A stretch of DNA of 17,783 nt from Methanoculleus sp. UBA77 (GTDB lineage: Archaea > Halobacteriota > Methanomicrobia > Methanomicrobiales > Methanoculleaceae), in assembly GCA_002499455.1 (NCBI GenBank), contig DALN01000115.1, forward strand, positions 1,836 through 19,618, written 5' to 3'. The notes beneath the pieces were generated by a model, which was not told where the DNA came from, did no database searches, and was given only the letters and a program-made list of their open reading frames with translations. Shown here in pieces: positions 1 to 7,258 of this stretch (position 1 is its first letter; each line of letters opens with the position of its first letter). Position numbers and translations under genes: made by a program.

Positions 1-322
1 CCGCGTCGCGGATGCGCGCCCGGAGGAGGTCGGGGGTGGTTATGGGAGGGACGGTGTTCGGCTGGTCGACAACGACCGTCACTCCCCCGGCGATCGCGCT
101 CATCGTCCCTGTCCGCCAGTCCTCTTTCTCCGCCTGGAGCCCTCCTCGCATATGGACGTGCATATCGATCGCCCCGGGCAGGCAGGTATACCCGCTGCAG
201 TCGATCGCTTCATCGGCACGCACCGCTGCCCCGACATGCCGGACGATGCCGCCGGCGATGGCGATATCGGCGCGCCGGCCTGTCGGGAGCGCCACGTTCC
301 GGAGCACCAGATCGGCGTTCAT
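1..322 (-). CDS. pyrC: Dihydroorotase, N-terminal part (cut by window edge)
   Basis: Only the first 107 codons lie in the window. Dihydroorotase interconverts N-carbamoyl-aspartate and dihydroorotate in cytosolic pyrimidine synthesis. The translation opens with the small beta domain typical of amidohydrolases (MNADLVLRNVALPTGRRADI). It then shows the metal-binding HxH signature in CLPGAIDMHVHMR, followed by an early barrel strand ending VTVVVDQPNT. The ATG shares four bases (ATGA) with the stop of the upstream DUF2156 gene, which fixes the start and suggests translational coupling. Other cyclic amidohydrolases share the HxH motif, but the MHVHMR form and the DQPNT segment fit dihydroorotase best. 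Co-transcription with the GNAT and DUF2156 genes is inferred from spacing. Confidence 0.88.
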   Translation of the reverse strand, partial: MNADLVLRNVALPTGRRADIAIAGGIVRHVGAAVRADEAIDCSGYTCLPGAIDMHVHMRGGLQAEKEDWRTGTMSAIAGGVTVVVDQPNTVPPITTPDLLRARIRDA

Positions 323-1233
323 CGACAGAATGCCTCCAGGTCGCTCCGGGTCATGTGGTAGACCTCAACCATGCAGGCAGGATGGTAACGCGTCTTTGAC
401 TCACGGAGGCCGGCGACACCCATGTCGCACTCCCGGTTGACGTAGCGGTAGCGGTCACGGAGGGCAGCCGCAGTCTCGCTCGTGATCACCTTGTAGATGT
501 TCCGGTAGGTCTCGGGTAGCGCCTTCTCGAAGTGAACGACCGCCATCTCCTGGTTGACCGGCCCGACAATCGATATCGCCCCGATCGTGCCGCCGATCCT
601 GATGATAAACCCTTCAAGGCCGATGGCAAAGAAGTTGTTCACTGCAAAGAGAATGGCCTCTTTCTCGTATGCAAGGATGGGCTCGGAGTCACAGTCCCGC
701 CACTCGCACCAGACGACCAGGAACTCCCAGACCTCGTTGATGTTCTCCTCGCTGATCGCCTCGACCGTATACGCGTACTCCCGCCCGAACCGGTTGACCT
801 GGCGCCGGATGGTGGCGTAGTCCTTTCCGGCGAGTTCGGCGAGGTCTTCCGACCGGTAGATGTAGTCGAAGAAGTCGCGGTCTGGGTGAAGAGGCAGGTC
901 CGGATAGAGTTCCCGGGTCCAGGCCTCGGTTATCGGGTCGAGCACCCATAGCGGTGTGTCGCCGCCCTCCCTGAGGGCAAGGTCGATGACATCCTCGATC
1001 AGGTCGGGATTTTTCGGGCCGATCGGCATACGGAACGATGTTACGCCGTCGATAGTGCTTGAGAGGACGATTGCTCCCTCCACCTCGGCGAAACGGTAAT
1101 CGGCATACCGGTTCCAGCAGATCATATTCGCAAACGTATTGTCGCTGTGCACCTGGGGAAACTGCCGGTAGTGTCGCGAAAAGAGATCGCGATCGTCCAG
1201 GCTCACGGGCTTAAAATCAGAAAATCTCAGCAT
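319..1233 (-). CDS. DUF2156 (phosphatidylglycerol lysyltransferase C-terminal-like) protein
   Basis: A 304-residue soluble protein with no signal peptide or membrane segment. It resembles the DUF2156 family, which has a tandem GNAT-like fold related to the C-terminal domain of aminoacyl-phosphatidylglycerol synthases (MprF). Visible hallmarks are an N-terminal LRFSDFKPVSLDDRDLF stretch, an aromatic TFANMICWNRYADY segment, a central DYATIRRQVNRF stretch, and a C-terminal half with IGGTIGAISIVGPVNQ and KALPETYRNIYKVI, ending in a CDMGVAGLRESKTRYHP stretch. The membrane portion of MprF is absent, so the substrate is unknown; aminoacyl transfer is only a family-based guess. A purine-rich GGTGAGGC precedes the ATG. 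The start lies 3 bases after the GNAT stop, and the stop overlaps the pyrC start by 4 bases, so this is the middle gene of a compact operon. Confidence 0.85.
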   Translation of the reverse strand: MLRFSDFKPVSLDDRDLFSRHYRQFPQVHSDNTFANMICWNRYADYRFAEVEGAIVLSSTIDGVTSFRMPIGPKNPDLIEDVIDLALREGGDTPLWVLDPITEAWTRELYPDLPLHPDRDFFDYIYRSEDLAELAGKDYATIRRQVNRFGREYAYTVEAISEENINEVWEFLVVWCEWRDCDSEPILAYEKEAILFAVNNFFAIGLEGFIIRIGGTIGAISIVGPVNQEMAVVHFEKALPETYRNIYKVITSETAAALRDRYRYVNRECDMGVAGLRESKTRYHPACMVEVYHMTRSDLEAFCR

Positions 1234-1236
1234 GCC

Positions 1237-1668
1237 TCACCTATTCTCCGGATACCACCGCATGGGTATGTGTCCCTCCATTCTCCGGAACCCGAGCGCG
1301 TTATAGAATGTTTCGGTCCCGGGTTCGGCGACAAGGGCGACCCAGGTGACACCTGCAGATCTACAGTAATCCAGCAGCGTTGATAAGATCATCGTTCCGA
1401 CGCCCTGCCCGCGGTAGCCGGGGAGGACGACCAGGTCCTGGACGTAACCGTCCGAGACCCCGTCCGAGATAACCCTGCCCATCCCGACAGCGATGCCGGC
1501 CACGGTGTCGATGGCGACGGCAAAGGCGAAACTCCCGGCGATGAGGGCGGCAAGATCGGCGGGATCCCAGGCCTCGTTCCACCAGCCGCCCGCCCGGTAA
1601 AGGTCGGCGATCGCCTCAACGTCCCAGACGTCCACGAGACGGACGCTGATCCCTGCCTCCTCTCTCAT
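1237..1668 (-). CDS. GNAT-family N-acetyltransferase
   Basis: A 143-residue GNAT acetyltransferase. The acetyl-CoA pyrophosphate-binding loop is clear: DLVVLPGYRGQGVGTMIL, with the R/Q-x-x-G-x-G signature at about residues 86-91. It is followed by the C-terminal beta-bulge region PGTETFYNALGFRRMEG, typical of the family. The acceptor (protein, amine or small molecule) cannot be read from the sequence. Three in-frame ATGs compete, at 1707, 1686 and 1668. I chose 1668 because the protein then begins just before the first beta strand (ISVRLVDVWDVEAI) and a GGAG lies about 12 bases upstream; an 1686 start is nearly as likely. An 88-base gap separates it from hypE, so it may have its own promoter, although I see no clear TATA box. 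Confidence 0.85.
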   Translation of the reverse strand: MREEAGISVRLVDVWDVEAIADLYRAGGWWNEAWDPADLAALIAGSFAFAVAIDTVAGIAVGMGRVISDGVSDGYVQDLVVLPGYRGQGVGTMILSTLLDYCRSAGVTWVALVAEPGTETFYNALGFRRMEGHIPMRWYPENR

Positions 1669-1756
1669 CGTGTCGTGCTTCTCCATATGGCCAGGTAACG
1701 GCGTCATCGTATATGGCAGGCGCGGGTCGGCATGGGAAAAAGGGTAATGCTGTCTT

Positions 1757-2752
1757 TTAGCAGACACGCGGCACCGGATCGCCGACCGGAGGCTCAATGA
1801 ACCGTTCTCCGCCGATGGCGGTCCGCATGATCACGTGAGAGCCTTCGACGACCTCGCCGACGATCGCTGCGTCCCGACCGTAGGGGTGGGAGCGGAGCGC
1901 CGCAAGGACGGCCCCGGCGTCGCCGGGGGGGACGCCCATGATGACCTTACCCTCGTTTGCCACCTCAAGAGGGTCGATGCCGAGCATGCCGGCGGCGCTT
2001 TTGACGCTTGTCCGGAACGGGAGGGCCTCCTCCTCGATGACAACGCCCACCCTGCTCTTTCTTGCCATCTCGTTGATGGCGTTTGCAAACCCGCCTCTCG
2101 TCGGGTCTTTCATGGCGTGGATCTCCCCGGCGGCAAGCGCCCGCTCGACGAGCTTCCAGAGGGGGGCGACATCCGAACGGATCTGGCCGCCAAAGTCGAA
2201 CCCCTCGCGGTGGGCCATGATGGCGATGCCGTGGTCGCCGATGGTGCCGCTGACGATGATCTTATCGCCGACGCGAAGGCCGTTGTCCCGCACCACCCGC
2301 TCGGCGATGCCGATGCCGGCGGTGTTGATGACGAGGGCGTCGAGCGCGCCACGGTCGAGCACCTTGGTGTCTCCGGTGACGAGGTTTGCCCCGCACTCAC
2401 CGAGTGCGGCGTCCATCGACGCAACGATCCGCTCGAGGTCCGCGACCTCGAAGCCTTCGGGGATGACCATGCCGCACGAGAGGGCGATCGGCCGCCCCCC
2501 CATCATGGCAAGGTCGTTGATGGTCCCGCAGACGGCGATGCGCCCGATATCTCCGCCGGGGAAGAAGATGGGGGAGACTACGTGGTTGTCGGTCGTGAAT
2601 ACGATGTTCTGGCCGTTCAAAGGGATGACCGCGCCGTCGTCCAGCGACTCGAGGCCTATCCCGCCGGCGTTGTTGTGCTCGAGGTTGGTGATGACGCGAA
2701 GGAGTTCGCCCATCACCTCGCCGCCGGCGCCGTGCATGAGGTTGACTTTCAT
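1757..2752 (-). CDS. hypE: Hydrogenase maturation protein HypE
   Basis: HypE (331 residues, normal length) dehydrates the carbamoyl group delivered by HypF to a cyanide ligand for the NiFe centre of hydrogenases. The protein shows the N-terminal HGAGGEVMGELL motif, the PurM/AIR-synthase-like ATP-binding core (DDGAVIPL, FTTDNHVVSPIFFPGGDIGR, CGTINDLAMMGG, TGDTKV, KDPTRGGFANAINEMA), and the essential C-terminal PRVC tail whose last cysteine carries the thiocarbamate/thiocyanate. The ATG at 2752 overlaps the hypA stop as ATGA and gives the family's usual start, MKVNLMHGAGG. The longer reading frame upstream is only hypA sequence in another frame. It acts in the cytosol with HypF, HypC and HypD; only C, A and E are in this window. 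Confidence 0.96.
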   Translation of the reverse strand: MKVNLMHGAGGEVMGELLRVITNLEHNNAGGIGLESLDDGAVIPLNGQNIVFTTDNHVVSPIFFPGGDIGRIAVCGTINDLAMMGGRPIALSCGMVIPEGFEVADLERIVASMDAALGECGANLVTGDTKVLDRGALDALVINTAGIGIAERVVRDNGLRVGDKIIVSGTIGDHGIAIMAHREGFDFGGQIRSDVAPLWKLVERALAAGEIHAMKDPTRGGFANAINEMARKSRVGVVIEEEALPFRTSVKSAAGMLGIDPLEVANEGKVIMGVPPGDAGAVLAALRSHPYGRDAAIVGEVVEGSHVIMRTAIGGERFIEPPVGDPVPRVC

Positions 2753-3090
2753 TCTTCGTCCACTTCTATCTCGATATTGGTTACGACGATCTCCATACCG
2801 GAGACGATCTCCGGGAGTTTCCCGCACCGGGGGCAGACGAACCGTTCGTCCCCCTCATAGCCGCAGGAGCATCGGGTGCGCGTCTCGACGTCCCGGCACG
2901 AGAGCTTGGCCCCGGAAAAGAGCGGGTCATCCTCGATGATGATATTGAAGAGGAACTCCACCTGCTCGGGGTTCACCATCGCCATCTTGCCGACGTCTAC
3001 GGAGACGCATTTGATCTCTTTTGCGTTGTTCTCCAGAGCCGCCCGGCGGGCGGTCGTGTAGATGTCGTAGGCGATGCTGTACTCGTGCAT
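2749..3090 (-). CDS. hypA: Hydrogenase nickel-insertion protein HypA
   Basis: A 113-residue nickel metallochaperone for NiFe hydrogenase maturation, usually working with HypB. The start at 3090 gives the canonical MHEYSIA N-terminus, in which the amino group, His2 and Glu3 bind nickel. A GTG just upstream would add one residue and spoil this. The zinc domain is at residues 74-89, but its first pair is C-S-C (C74, C76) where most HypA proteins have CxxC; the second pair is normal (C86-x-x-C89). The start overlaps the hypC stop by one base (TGATG), with GGAGG four bases before the ATG, so translation is probably coupled. Its own stop overlaps the hypE start by four bases. Confidence 0.95.
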   Translation of the reverse strand: MHEYSIAYDIYTTARRAALENNAKEIKCVSVDVGKMAMVNPEQVEFLFNIIIEDDPLFSGAKLSCRDVETRTRCSCGYEGDERFVCPRCGKLPEIVSGMEIVVTNIEIEVDEE

Positions 3091-3317
3091 CACTCCTCCA
3101 TCATCGCGGCGTGGACCTGCCTGAAGATCTCGCGGGTCTCAAGCCCCTCCTCTCTGCTGAGACGCTGGATGGCAAACCCAACGTGGACAAGCACGAACTC
3201 TCCGACCTTCACGTCGACGAGGTCGAGCCTGACCTCCTGCTGCAGGTCGCCGAAGTCGACGACGCCGATGTTGCCTTCTTTTATCTCCAGAACCTCAGCG
3301 GGCATTGCAATACACAT
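3090..3317 (-). CDS. hypC: Hydrogenase assembly chaperone HypC/HupF
   Basis: A 75-residue chaperone of the HypC/HybG/HupF family. It carries the Fe(CN)2CO precursor with HypD and delivers it to the hydrogenase large subunit. It starts with the diagnostic MCIAMPAEV, in which Cys2 is the essential iron ligand, and continues through the small beta-barrel (VVDFGDLQQEVRLDLVDVKVGEFVLVHVGFAIQRL), ending in a helix with HAAMMEE. The longer frame upstream of 3317 would bury the essential Cys2 and is rejected. A purine-rich leader (AGGAGAGGAAGAGAGG) precedes the ATG. First gene of the hypC-hypA-hypE operon. A promoter probably lies in 3330-3375, but I see only a weak TATA candidate (GCAGTATGG on the minus strand). 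Confidence 0.95.
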   Translation of the reverse strand: MCIAMPAEVLEIKEGNIGVVDFGDLQQEVRLDLVDVKVGEFVLVHVGFAIQRLSREEGLETREIFRQVHAAMMEE

Positions 3318-3460
3318 GACCTCTCTTCCTCTCCTGTTGTTTTGTTCGGATGCCAAAAAAGGTTGACCATACTGCATGGGGAAGTTCGGGGGCGGGCCGA
3401 AAGGCTCGCCTGCATCTCCGGGTTCCCACATCCTGGTACTAGATCTCGGGCAGGATGCGT

Positions 3461-3467
3461 AAAAAAA
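3461..3467 (-). terminator. T-run terminator after the methyltransferase gene
   Basis: The minus strand carries seven consecutive T residues starting six bases after the methyltransferase stop codon. Archaeal RNA polymerase often terminates at T-rich stretches without a strong hairpin. It sits between the methyltransferase and hypC, and would separate the two transcription units. The 3318-3473 interval contains nothing else that looks coding. Confidence 0.5.
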
Positions 3468-3473
3468 GTATGT

Positions 3474-4097
3474 TTACCCCTCCTTCAGAAGGACAGCCTC
3501 GATCTCAGCCCGCGGGAGATCCCGGCCCCGAACCCGCATCGACCACCGGTGCGTCCTGATCTCGACCGGGACGAGCGGTCTGAAGAGTTCTCTGGTCTCG
3601 GTTTCGGTGAAGTAGTGGGTGATGATACCGTTCCCCCGGCGGAAGGTCCGGTCCTCCGTCTCGAGACCCTTCCCGGCGCGCATATCCTCGACGGAGAAGT
3701 CCCGGAAGAAGACAAAGCCTCCCGGCCTGAGCACCCGGCAGGCCTCGGCCGCCACGGCCCTCCGGCCCGGTTCGGGCAGGTGGCCGGCGATATGGATGAG
3801 GAAGACCGCATCGAACGTCCCGTCGCTGAACGGCAGGAACCGGGCGTCGCCGACGGTGAGGGCAGCTGCCGCCAGGCCTGGATGCCGCCGGGCGAGGGCG
3901 ACGGCGCGGGGAGAGATATCGACCGCGATCACGCTCCGGAACTGCCGCACAAGAGCAGAGAGGGTCTTCCCGTTCCCGCAGCCCACCTCAAGGATGGTGG
4001 CATCGGACGGGAGTTCGGGAAGCAGCGCCGGCGCTCCGCCCCAGAGGTTCCCCCGCCTCCGGTAATCCTCGTCCCAGGCGGATACATGATCGGTCAC
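3474..4097 (-). CDS. Class I SAM-dependent methyltransferase
   Basis: A 207-residue soluble Rossmann-fold methyltransferase. Motif I is ILEVGCGNG at about residues 35-43. The acidic residue ending strand beta-2 is in VIAVDIS (D60). Motif II/III is in VGDARFLPFSDGTFDAVFLIH, and the post-III strand is in ACRVLRPGGFVFFRDFS. The N-terminal WDEDYRRRGNLWGGAPALLPEL resembles small methyltransferases of the type 11/25 group. The substrate cannot be inferred. The start is GTG with TTTGAGGC directly before it. It is divergent from the exported-protein gene at 4247, sharing a 149-base interval. A weak TATA candidate on the minus strand (GCATTAT, about 4125-4131) would give a short leader. Confidence 0.88.
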   Translation of the reverse strand: MTDHVSAWDEDYRRRGNLWGGAPALLPELPSDATILEVGCGNGKTLSALVRQFRSVIAVDISPRAVALARRHPGLAAAALTVGDARFLPFSDGTFDAVFLIHIAGHLPEPGRRAVAAEACRVLRPGGFVFFRDFSVEDMRAGKGLETEDRTFRRGNGIITHYFTETETRELFRPLVPVEIRTHRWSMRVRGRDLPRAEIEAVLLKEG

Positions 4098-4210
4098 GCC
4101 TCAAAGGTCGGTGCCGCCGGAGGATAATGCTTCGTGCCGTCTGCGCGACGTAGAACCAAGCTGCGATGCACGGGGTTTTACCGGGAAAGTTTTTGTTTCG
4201 CGGAGGGGAG

Positions 4211-4219
4211 ATTTATACT
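4211..4219 (+). promoter_or_regulatory. TATA box for the exported paralog A gene
   Basis: ATTTATACT is preceded by a purine-rich BRE-like GGAGGGGAG. Initiation about 25 bases beyond the box would fall near 4240-4244, so the transcript would be almost leaderless at GTG 4244 or ATG 4247. This argues against the upstream ATG at 4166, which precedes the box. Confidence 0.55.
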
Positions 4220-4246
4220 ATTGTGGACCTTCCGGACGCCGTCGTG

Positions 4247-5407
4247 ATGATACTGGCTCTTATCGTCTTTACAGGCTTTATCTTCAGCCCTTCGCCGGTA
4301 CCCCCGGATGCCGCAGGTCAGGTCCCGGGCGGTTCCGGGCAATCGCAGCCGGTTGCAGTCCAGAACCTCTCCTCCGTCCTCACCAGCGTTGAGGAGCGGG
4401 TCTATAGCGGCCATCCCCTGAACTTCACGCCCGGAACCGGAACCGGCGCGGTGGACGGACCGACCGTTCCAGGCGAGAATGAGACCGCCGGCGAGGTCGA
4501 GAACAGCACACCGCCCGCACCGGAGTACGACGACGAAGAACTGGTTCGGATGGTCAAAGAGAACAGCGTATCACTCATGCTCCTCGCCGTGCAGAACTCC
4601 TATGCTCTCTACGCCTGGGACGAGAAACCGGCAAAGGAGAGTGCCGGGAAACTTCAGGCGCTTGCATCGGGCCTCCTCAAGAACCTGGCGAGGCTCGATC
4701 TCTCGGACGACCAGAAAGACCTGAACGAATCGTTCACTCTCGCCCTCAGGTCGTACGTAGCTGCCGGCGAGGCGCTGCAGGGAACTGTTCCCCTCAATAG
4801 GACGACGGTGGATGCCGCCATCGAAGCAAACCGGCAGGGGTCGAACCATCTCCGGGAGGCATTCGAGCACCTCCAGTACCCCGTGCTGGAGGTGCCCGAG
4901 GAGATTGTTGCGATCAATATCTCCCTGCCCCGGTCGGCCGCTTCCGATGAAGAGCTGGTGCTCCTGCAGAGGTACACCTACGAAGATCGGAATCGGGCAA
5001 ACGACATCTCCCTGATGCTGGAGTCGGCGAGGGTTACCGATAAATACTACCTCCTCGATGGGAGCGGAGAGGCGGTTGTGGCGGAGCCCGGGAGGACGTT
5101 CCTGCTCGTCAAGGTGAAAGTCACGAATCTGGGCCACAAAGGGGAGAACAGGATATACACCCTCCGGACACCGGATCTCCGTGACTTCACCCTCTATTAC
5201 CGTGACACCGCCTACACCCCGGTAAAACTTCCGGCGGGAACAACGCTCGGAGAACCGTATGCCGCCGCGACCCTGAACCGCTACGAGATAAAAGCAGGGT
5301 ATGTTGTCTTCGATGTTCCCGCGGCGCTCTCGACCGCCGAGTGCTCCGTCCGGGTGAACCTCGGCACTGCCGGGTCGCCGGTCTGGACCCTTGGAAGGAC
5401 ATTGTGA
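4247..5407 (+). CDS. Membrane-anchored exported protein, DUF4352-like C-terminal domain (paralog A)
   Basis: 386 residues; function unknown. Layout: an N-terminal hydrophobic segment (residues 1-14); a Pro/Gly/Thr/Asn-rich linker with N-glycosylation sequons (to about 95); an acidic helical domain (about 95-215, from DDEELVRMVKENSVSLMLL to EHLQYP); then a beta domain (about 235-386) with GRTFLLVKVKVTNLGHKGE, typical of DUF4352/immunoglobulin-like extracytoplasmic domains. It ends GSPVWTLGRTL. The gene at 5493 encodes the same architecture, so the two are tandem duplicates. The start follows the TATA box at 4211; it leaves a short, uncharged membrane segment, so GTG 4223 or ATG 4166 (which adds Lys and Arg) remain possible. 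The protein is presumably anchored with its bulk outside the cell. Confidence 0.8.
   Translation: MILALIVFTGFIFSPSPVPPDAAGQVPGGSGQSQPVAVQNLSSVLTSVEERVYSGHPLNFTPGTGTGAVDGPTVPGENETAGEVENSTPPAPEYDDEELVRMVKENSVSLMLLAVQNSYALYAWDEKPAKESAGKLQALASGLLKNLARLDLSDDQKDLNESFTLALRSYVAAGEALQGTVPLNRTTVDAAIEANRQGSNHLREAFEHLQYPVLEVPEEIVAINISLPRSAASDEELVLLQRYTYEDRNRANDISLMLESARVTDKYYLLDGSGEAVVAEPGRTFLLVKVKVTNLGHKGENRIYTLRTPDLRDFTLYYRDTAYTPVKLPAGTTLGEPYAAATLNRYEIKAGYVVFDVPAALSTAECSVRVNLGTAGSPVWTLGRTL
4867..4895. repeat. Perfect 10-bp inverted repeat inside paralog A
   Basis: GCACCTCCAG at 4867-4876 is exactly complementary to CTGGAGGTGC at 4886-4895, with a 9-base loop. It lies between the two domains of the coding sequence (codons for EHLQYPVLEV). 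It may be chance from codon choice in GC-rich DNA, or an mRNA hairpin. Confidence 0.5.
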
Positions 5408-5492
5408 CAGATCTCTCTCCACTTCTCCGGTCCAGGAGCATGCAACGCCGCTATCGCAACCAATATCCCTTCTGTGTGCGATACCTTTACCC

Positions 5493-6572
5493 GTGGCGCT
5501 GAGGAACCCTCGCCTGACGATACTGGTTGCCACCGGCTGTATCGGGGCGCTCCTGTCCATTCTATTTCTCTTCCCGGCCGTATGCGCAATGGTCTTCCCC
5601 TCTGCGCCGGCAGCGGAGGACGGAACTGCCGGGAACATCTCTGTCTCTGGCGAGGGGGCACAGAACGCTACTGCACTCCCTGCCGTGAGTGACGACGAGA
5701 AACTGGAGTCGCTGATAGCCGGGGCCAGTATCTCGCTCCTGGAGCTCTCTGTTGGGCAGATACATGCCATACACACACAGGATGACGCGGCGCTCCGGGA
5801 GAGGGCGGCCGAACTCTCCTCTCTCGCCGGGAGCCTTGATGCCGAGGCCGCCGTCCTCGAGATATCCCCGGAAAACGAGTCCATACGGTCGCACTTTGTC
5901 GCCGCGCTCGATGATTTCGCAGCGGCCGGAACCCTGCTCGGTGGAGGCCTCTCCTCGAACCGAAGCGTCACGGACGATGCCCTGAGCCGCCTGGTTACGG
6001 GGACGGAACATCTCTACGATGCCCTGGCGGCCTGCAACCGTCCCCCGGCCGACGATGGTCCTGACCCTCTTCTGGCCTCGACGGGCCCCGACGAGGAACC
6101 GCTCGACGCGTTCCCCGACGCCCTCCAGCCCGGTGAGCGGTTCTACTACGAGGATACCCGCAGGGAGAACTCGGCATCGTTGATCATCGGCCCGATAACC
6201 TGGGCGAGCACGCTCCAGACCACCGGCGCAAAATCGGTGCAGTATGCTGCAGAGCCCGGGAAGATCTACCTCCTGGTCACTGTCCGGGCGACGCACCTCG
6301 GCCATAAGGGGGACGGCATCAACACCCGCCTCCAGACCCCGACAGAGAGCGCCTTTACCCTCCATTACGCCGCCGGGACCTATCGTCCGCTCGCATCGCT
6401 CGGCCCGACCAACAAAGGGGGGTCGTACTCCAGGACTGTTCTCGACCGGGGTGAATCCGTTACAGGATACCTCTTCTTCGAGGTTCCGGGGGACCTTGAC
6501 CCGTCCCGCGCCTACCTCCTGGCAAACCTCGGTAAAGAGAGCCCGGTCTGGGTCCTCGGCAGCCAGACGTAA
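5493..6572 (+). CDS. Membrane-anchored exported protein, DUF4352-like C-terminal domain (paralog B)
   Basis: 359 residues; function unknown. From GTG 5493 the N-terminus is VALRNPRLTI, followed by a clear membrane segment to about residue 34 (LVATGCIGALLSILFLFPAV). The two arginines before it fit an N-in anchor or signal peptide. Next come a short linker, a helical domain (about 66-182) and a beta domain (about 225-359) with GKIYLLVTVRATHLGHKGDG and a GKESPVWVLG end. The beta domain matches paralog A at LGHKG, the TP...FTL.Y motif and the SPVW.LG terminus. The reading frame stays open upstream to 5391, but that part overlaps paralog A and lacks membrane character. CAATATCC (5461-5468) may be a weak TATA box for a leaderless transcript; otherwise the gene is co-transcribed across the 85-base gap. 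Confidence 0.8.
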   Translation: MALRNPRLTILVATGCIGALLSILFLFPAVCAMVFPSAPAAEDGTAGNISVSGEGAQNATALPAVSDDEKLESLIAGASISLLELSVGQIHAIHTQDDAALRERAAELSSLAGSLDAEAAVLEISPENESIRSHFVAALDDFAAAGTLLGGGLSSNRSVTDDALSRLVTGTEHLYDALAACNRPPADDGPDPLLASTGPDEEPLDAFPDALQPGERFYYEDTRRENSASLIIGPITWASTLQTTGAKSVQYAAEPGKIYLLVTVRATHLGHKGDGINTRLQTPTESAFTLHYAAGTYRPLASLGPTNKGGSYSRTVLDRGESVTGYLFFEVPGDLDPSRAYLLANLGKESPVWVLGSQT

Positions 6573-6597
6573 CCGGCTTACGGCAGAGTGCGGGGCG

Positions 6598-7095
6598 TCA
6601 TCCTTCCGGCGCCCTGCCGCGAGCCAGATCCTCCCGCCGCACGAACCTGAGCGACGCCGAGTTCATGCAGAAGCGCTGGTAGGTCGGGGGCGGTCCGTCG
6701 TCAAAGACGTGGCCCAGGTGTGCGTCACATCGCCTGCAGAGCACCTCGGTCCGGGTCATGAAGAACCGGGTGTCGAGGTCGGTCTTTATATTCAGGTCGG
6801 AGACAGGCTTCCAGAAACTCGGCCAGCCCGTCCCGGACTCAAACTTCGTCTTCGAGGAGAAGAGATGGTTGCCGCAACAGACACAGACATACAGGCCATC
6901 CTCCTTGCAGTCCCAGTATCTCCCGGTGAAGGCCGGCTCCGTACCCTCTTTCCGGGCAACCGAGAACTGCTCGGGCGTCAGCAGGCGCCGCCACTCCTCG
7001 TCGGATTTGACAACCCTGTCAACCTCCTCCACCTCTCCCGTTACGGCATTGCAGACCTTCACGGTCCCGGTAGTCTCTGCGACATCTCCACTCAT
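6598..7095 (-). CDS. msrB: Peptide-methionine (R)-S-oxide reductase MsrB
   Basis: 165 residues, usual for the family. It reduces the R-epimer of methionine sulfoxide in proteins. Family signatures are present in order: EPAFTGRYWDCKEDGLY; the first zinc pair C71-x-x-C74 (CVCCGNHLF); FESGTGWPSFW; the second zinc pair C120-x-x-C123 in CRRCDAHLGHVF; and the catalytic Cys143 in RFCMNSASLRF. Cys63 (YWDC) sits where many MsrB proteins have the resolving cysteine. I chose ATG 7095 because GGAGG lies 7 bases upstream; the in-frame GTG at 7119 lacks this. A TATA-like GTTTACATC on the minus strand near 7137-7146 would give a short leader. No signal peptide, so cytosolic. Convergent with paralog B, 25 bases apart. 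Confidence 0.95.
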   Translation of the reverse strand: MSGDVAETTGTVKVCNAVTGEVEEVDRVVKSDEEWRRLLTPEQFSVARKEGTEPAFTGRYWDCKEDGLYVCVCCGNHLFSSKTKFESGTGWPSFWKPVSDLNIKTDLDTRFFMTRTEVLCRRCDAHLGHVFDDGPPPTYQRFCMNSASLRFVRREDLARGRAPEG

Positions 7096-7210
7096 CACCA
7101 CTCCTCCGCTTCTCGCCACCCCCTTTGGCCGGAGAAGATGTAAACCTATCTCCCGGCCTCTCCCGGAGGCGCCCGAATACTGTCTCCGACCCGGGATACG
7201 CTTCCGTATC

Positions 7211-7250
7211 TGTTAAATAGCCTCAGGCCGATGAACCATCATGCAGGAGG
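7211..7250 (+). promoter_or_regulatory. TATA box and Shine-Dalgarno for the lipoprotein gene
   Basis: TGTTAAATAG (7211-7220) is a TATA-type element. Initiation about 25 bases downstream would be near 7240. GGAGGTG at 7244-7250 matches the archaeal anti-Shine-Dalgarno and stands 8 bases before GTG 7259. It therefore supports that GTG as the start rather than ATG 7241, which precedes the ribosome site. Confidence 0.6.
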
Positions 7251-7258
7251 TGCCTATC

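Noticed and set aside
1741..1765. Hairpin terminator after hypE (GTCT...AGAC followed by TTTTT)
   Set aside because: Only a four-base stem overlapping the stop codon; the T5 run alone is too weak to call confidently.
1835..2939. Two plus-strand frames of over 330 codons opposite hypE and hypA
   Set aside because: Both mirror well-identified minus-strand genes and contain no recognisable domain.
3318..3431. N-terminal extension of HypC
   Set aside because: It would place the essential MCIAMP start inside the protein; Cys2 must follow the initiator Met.
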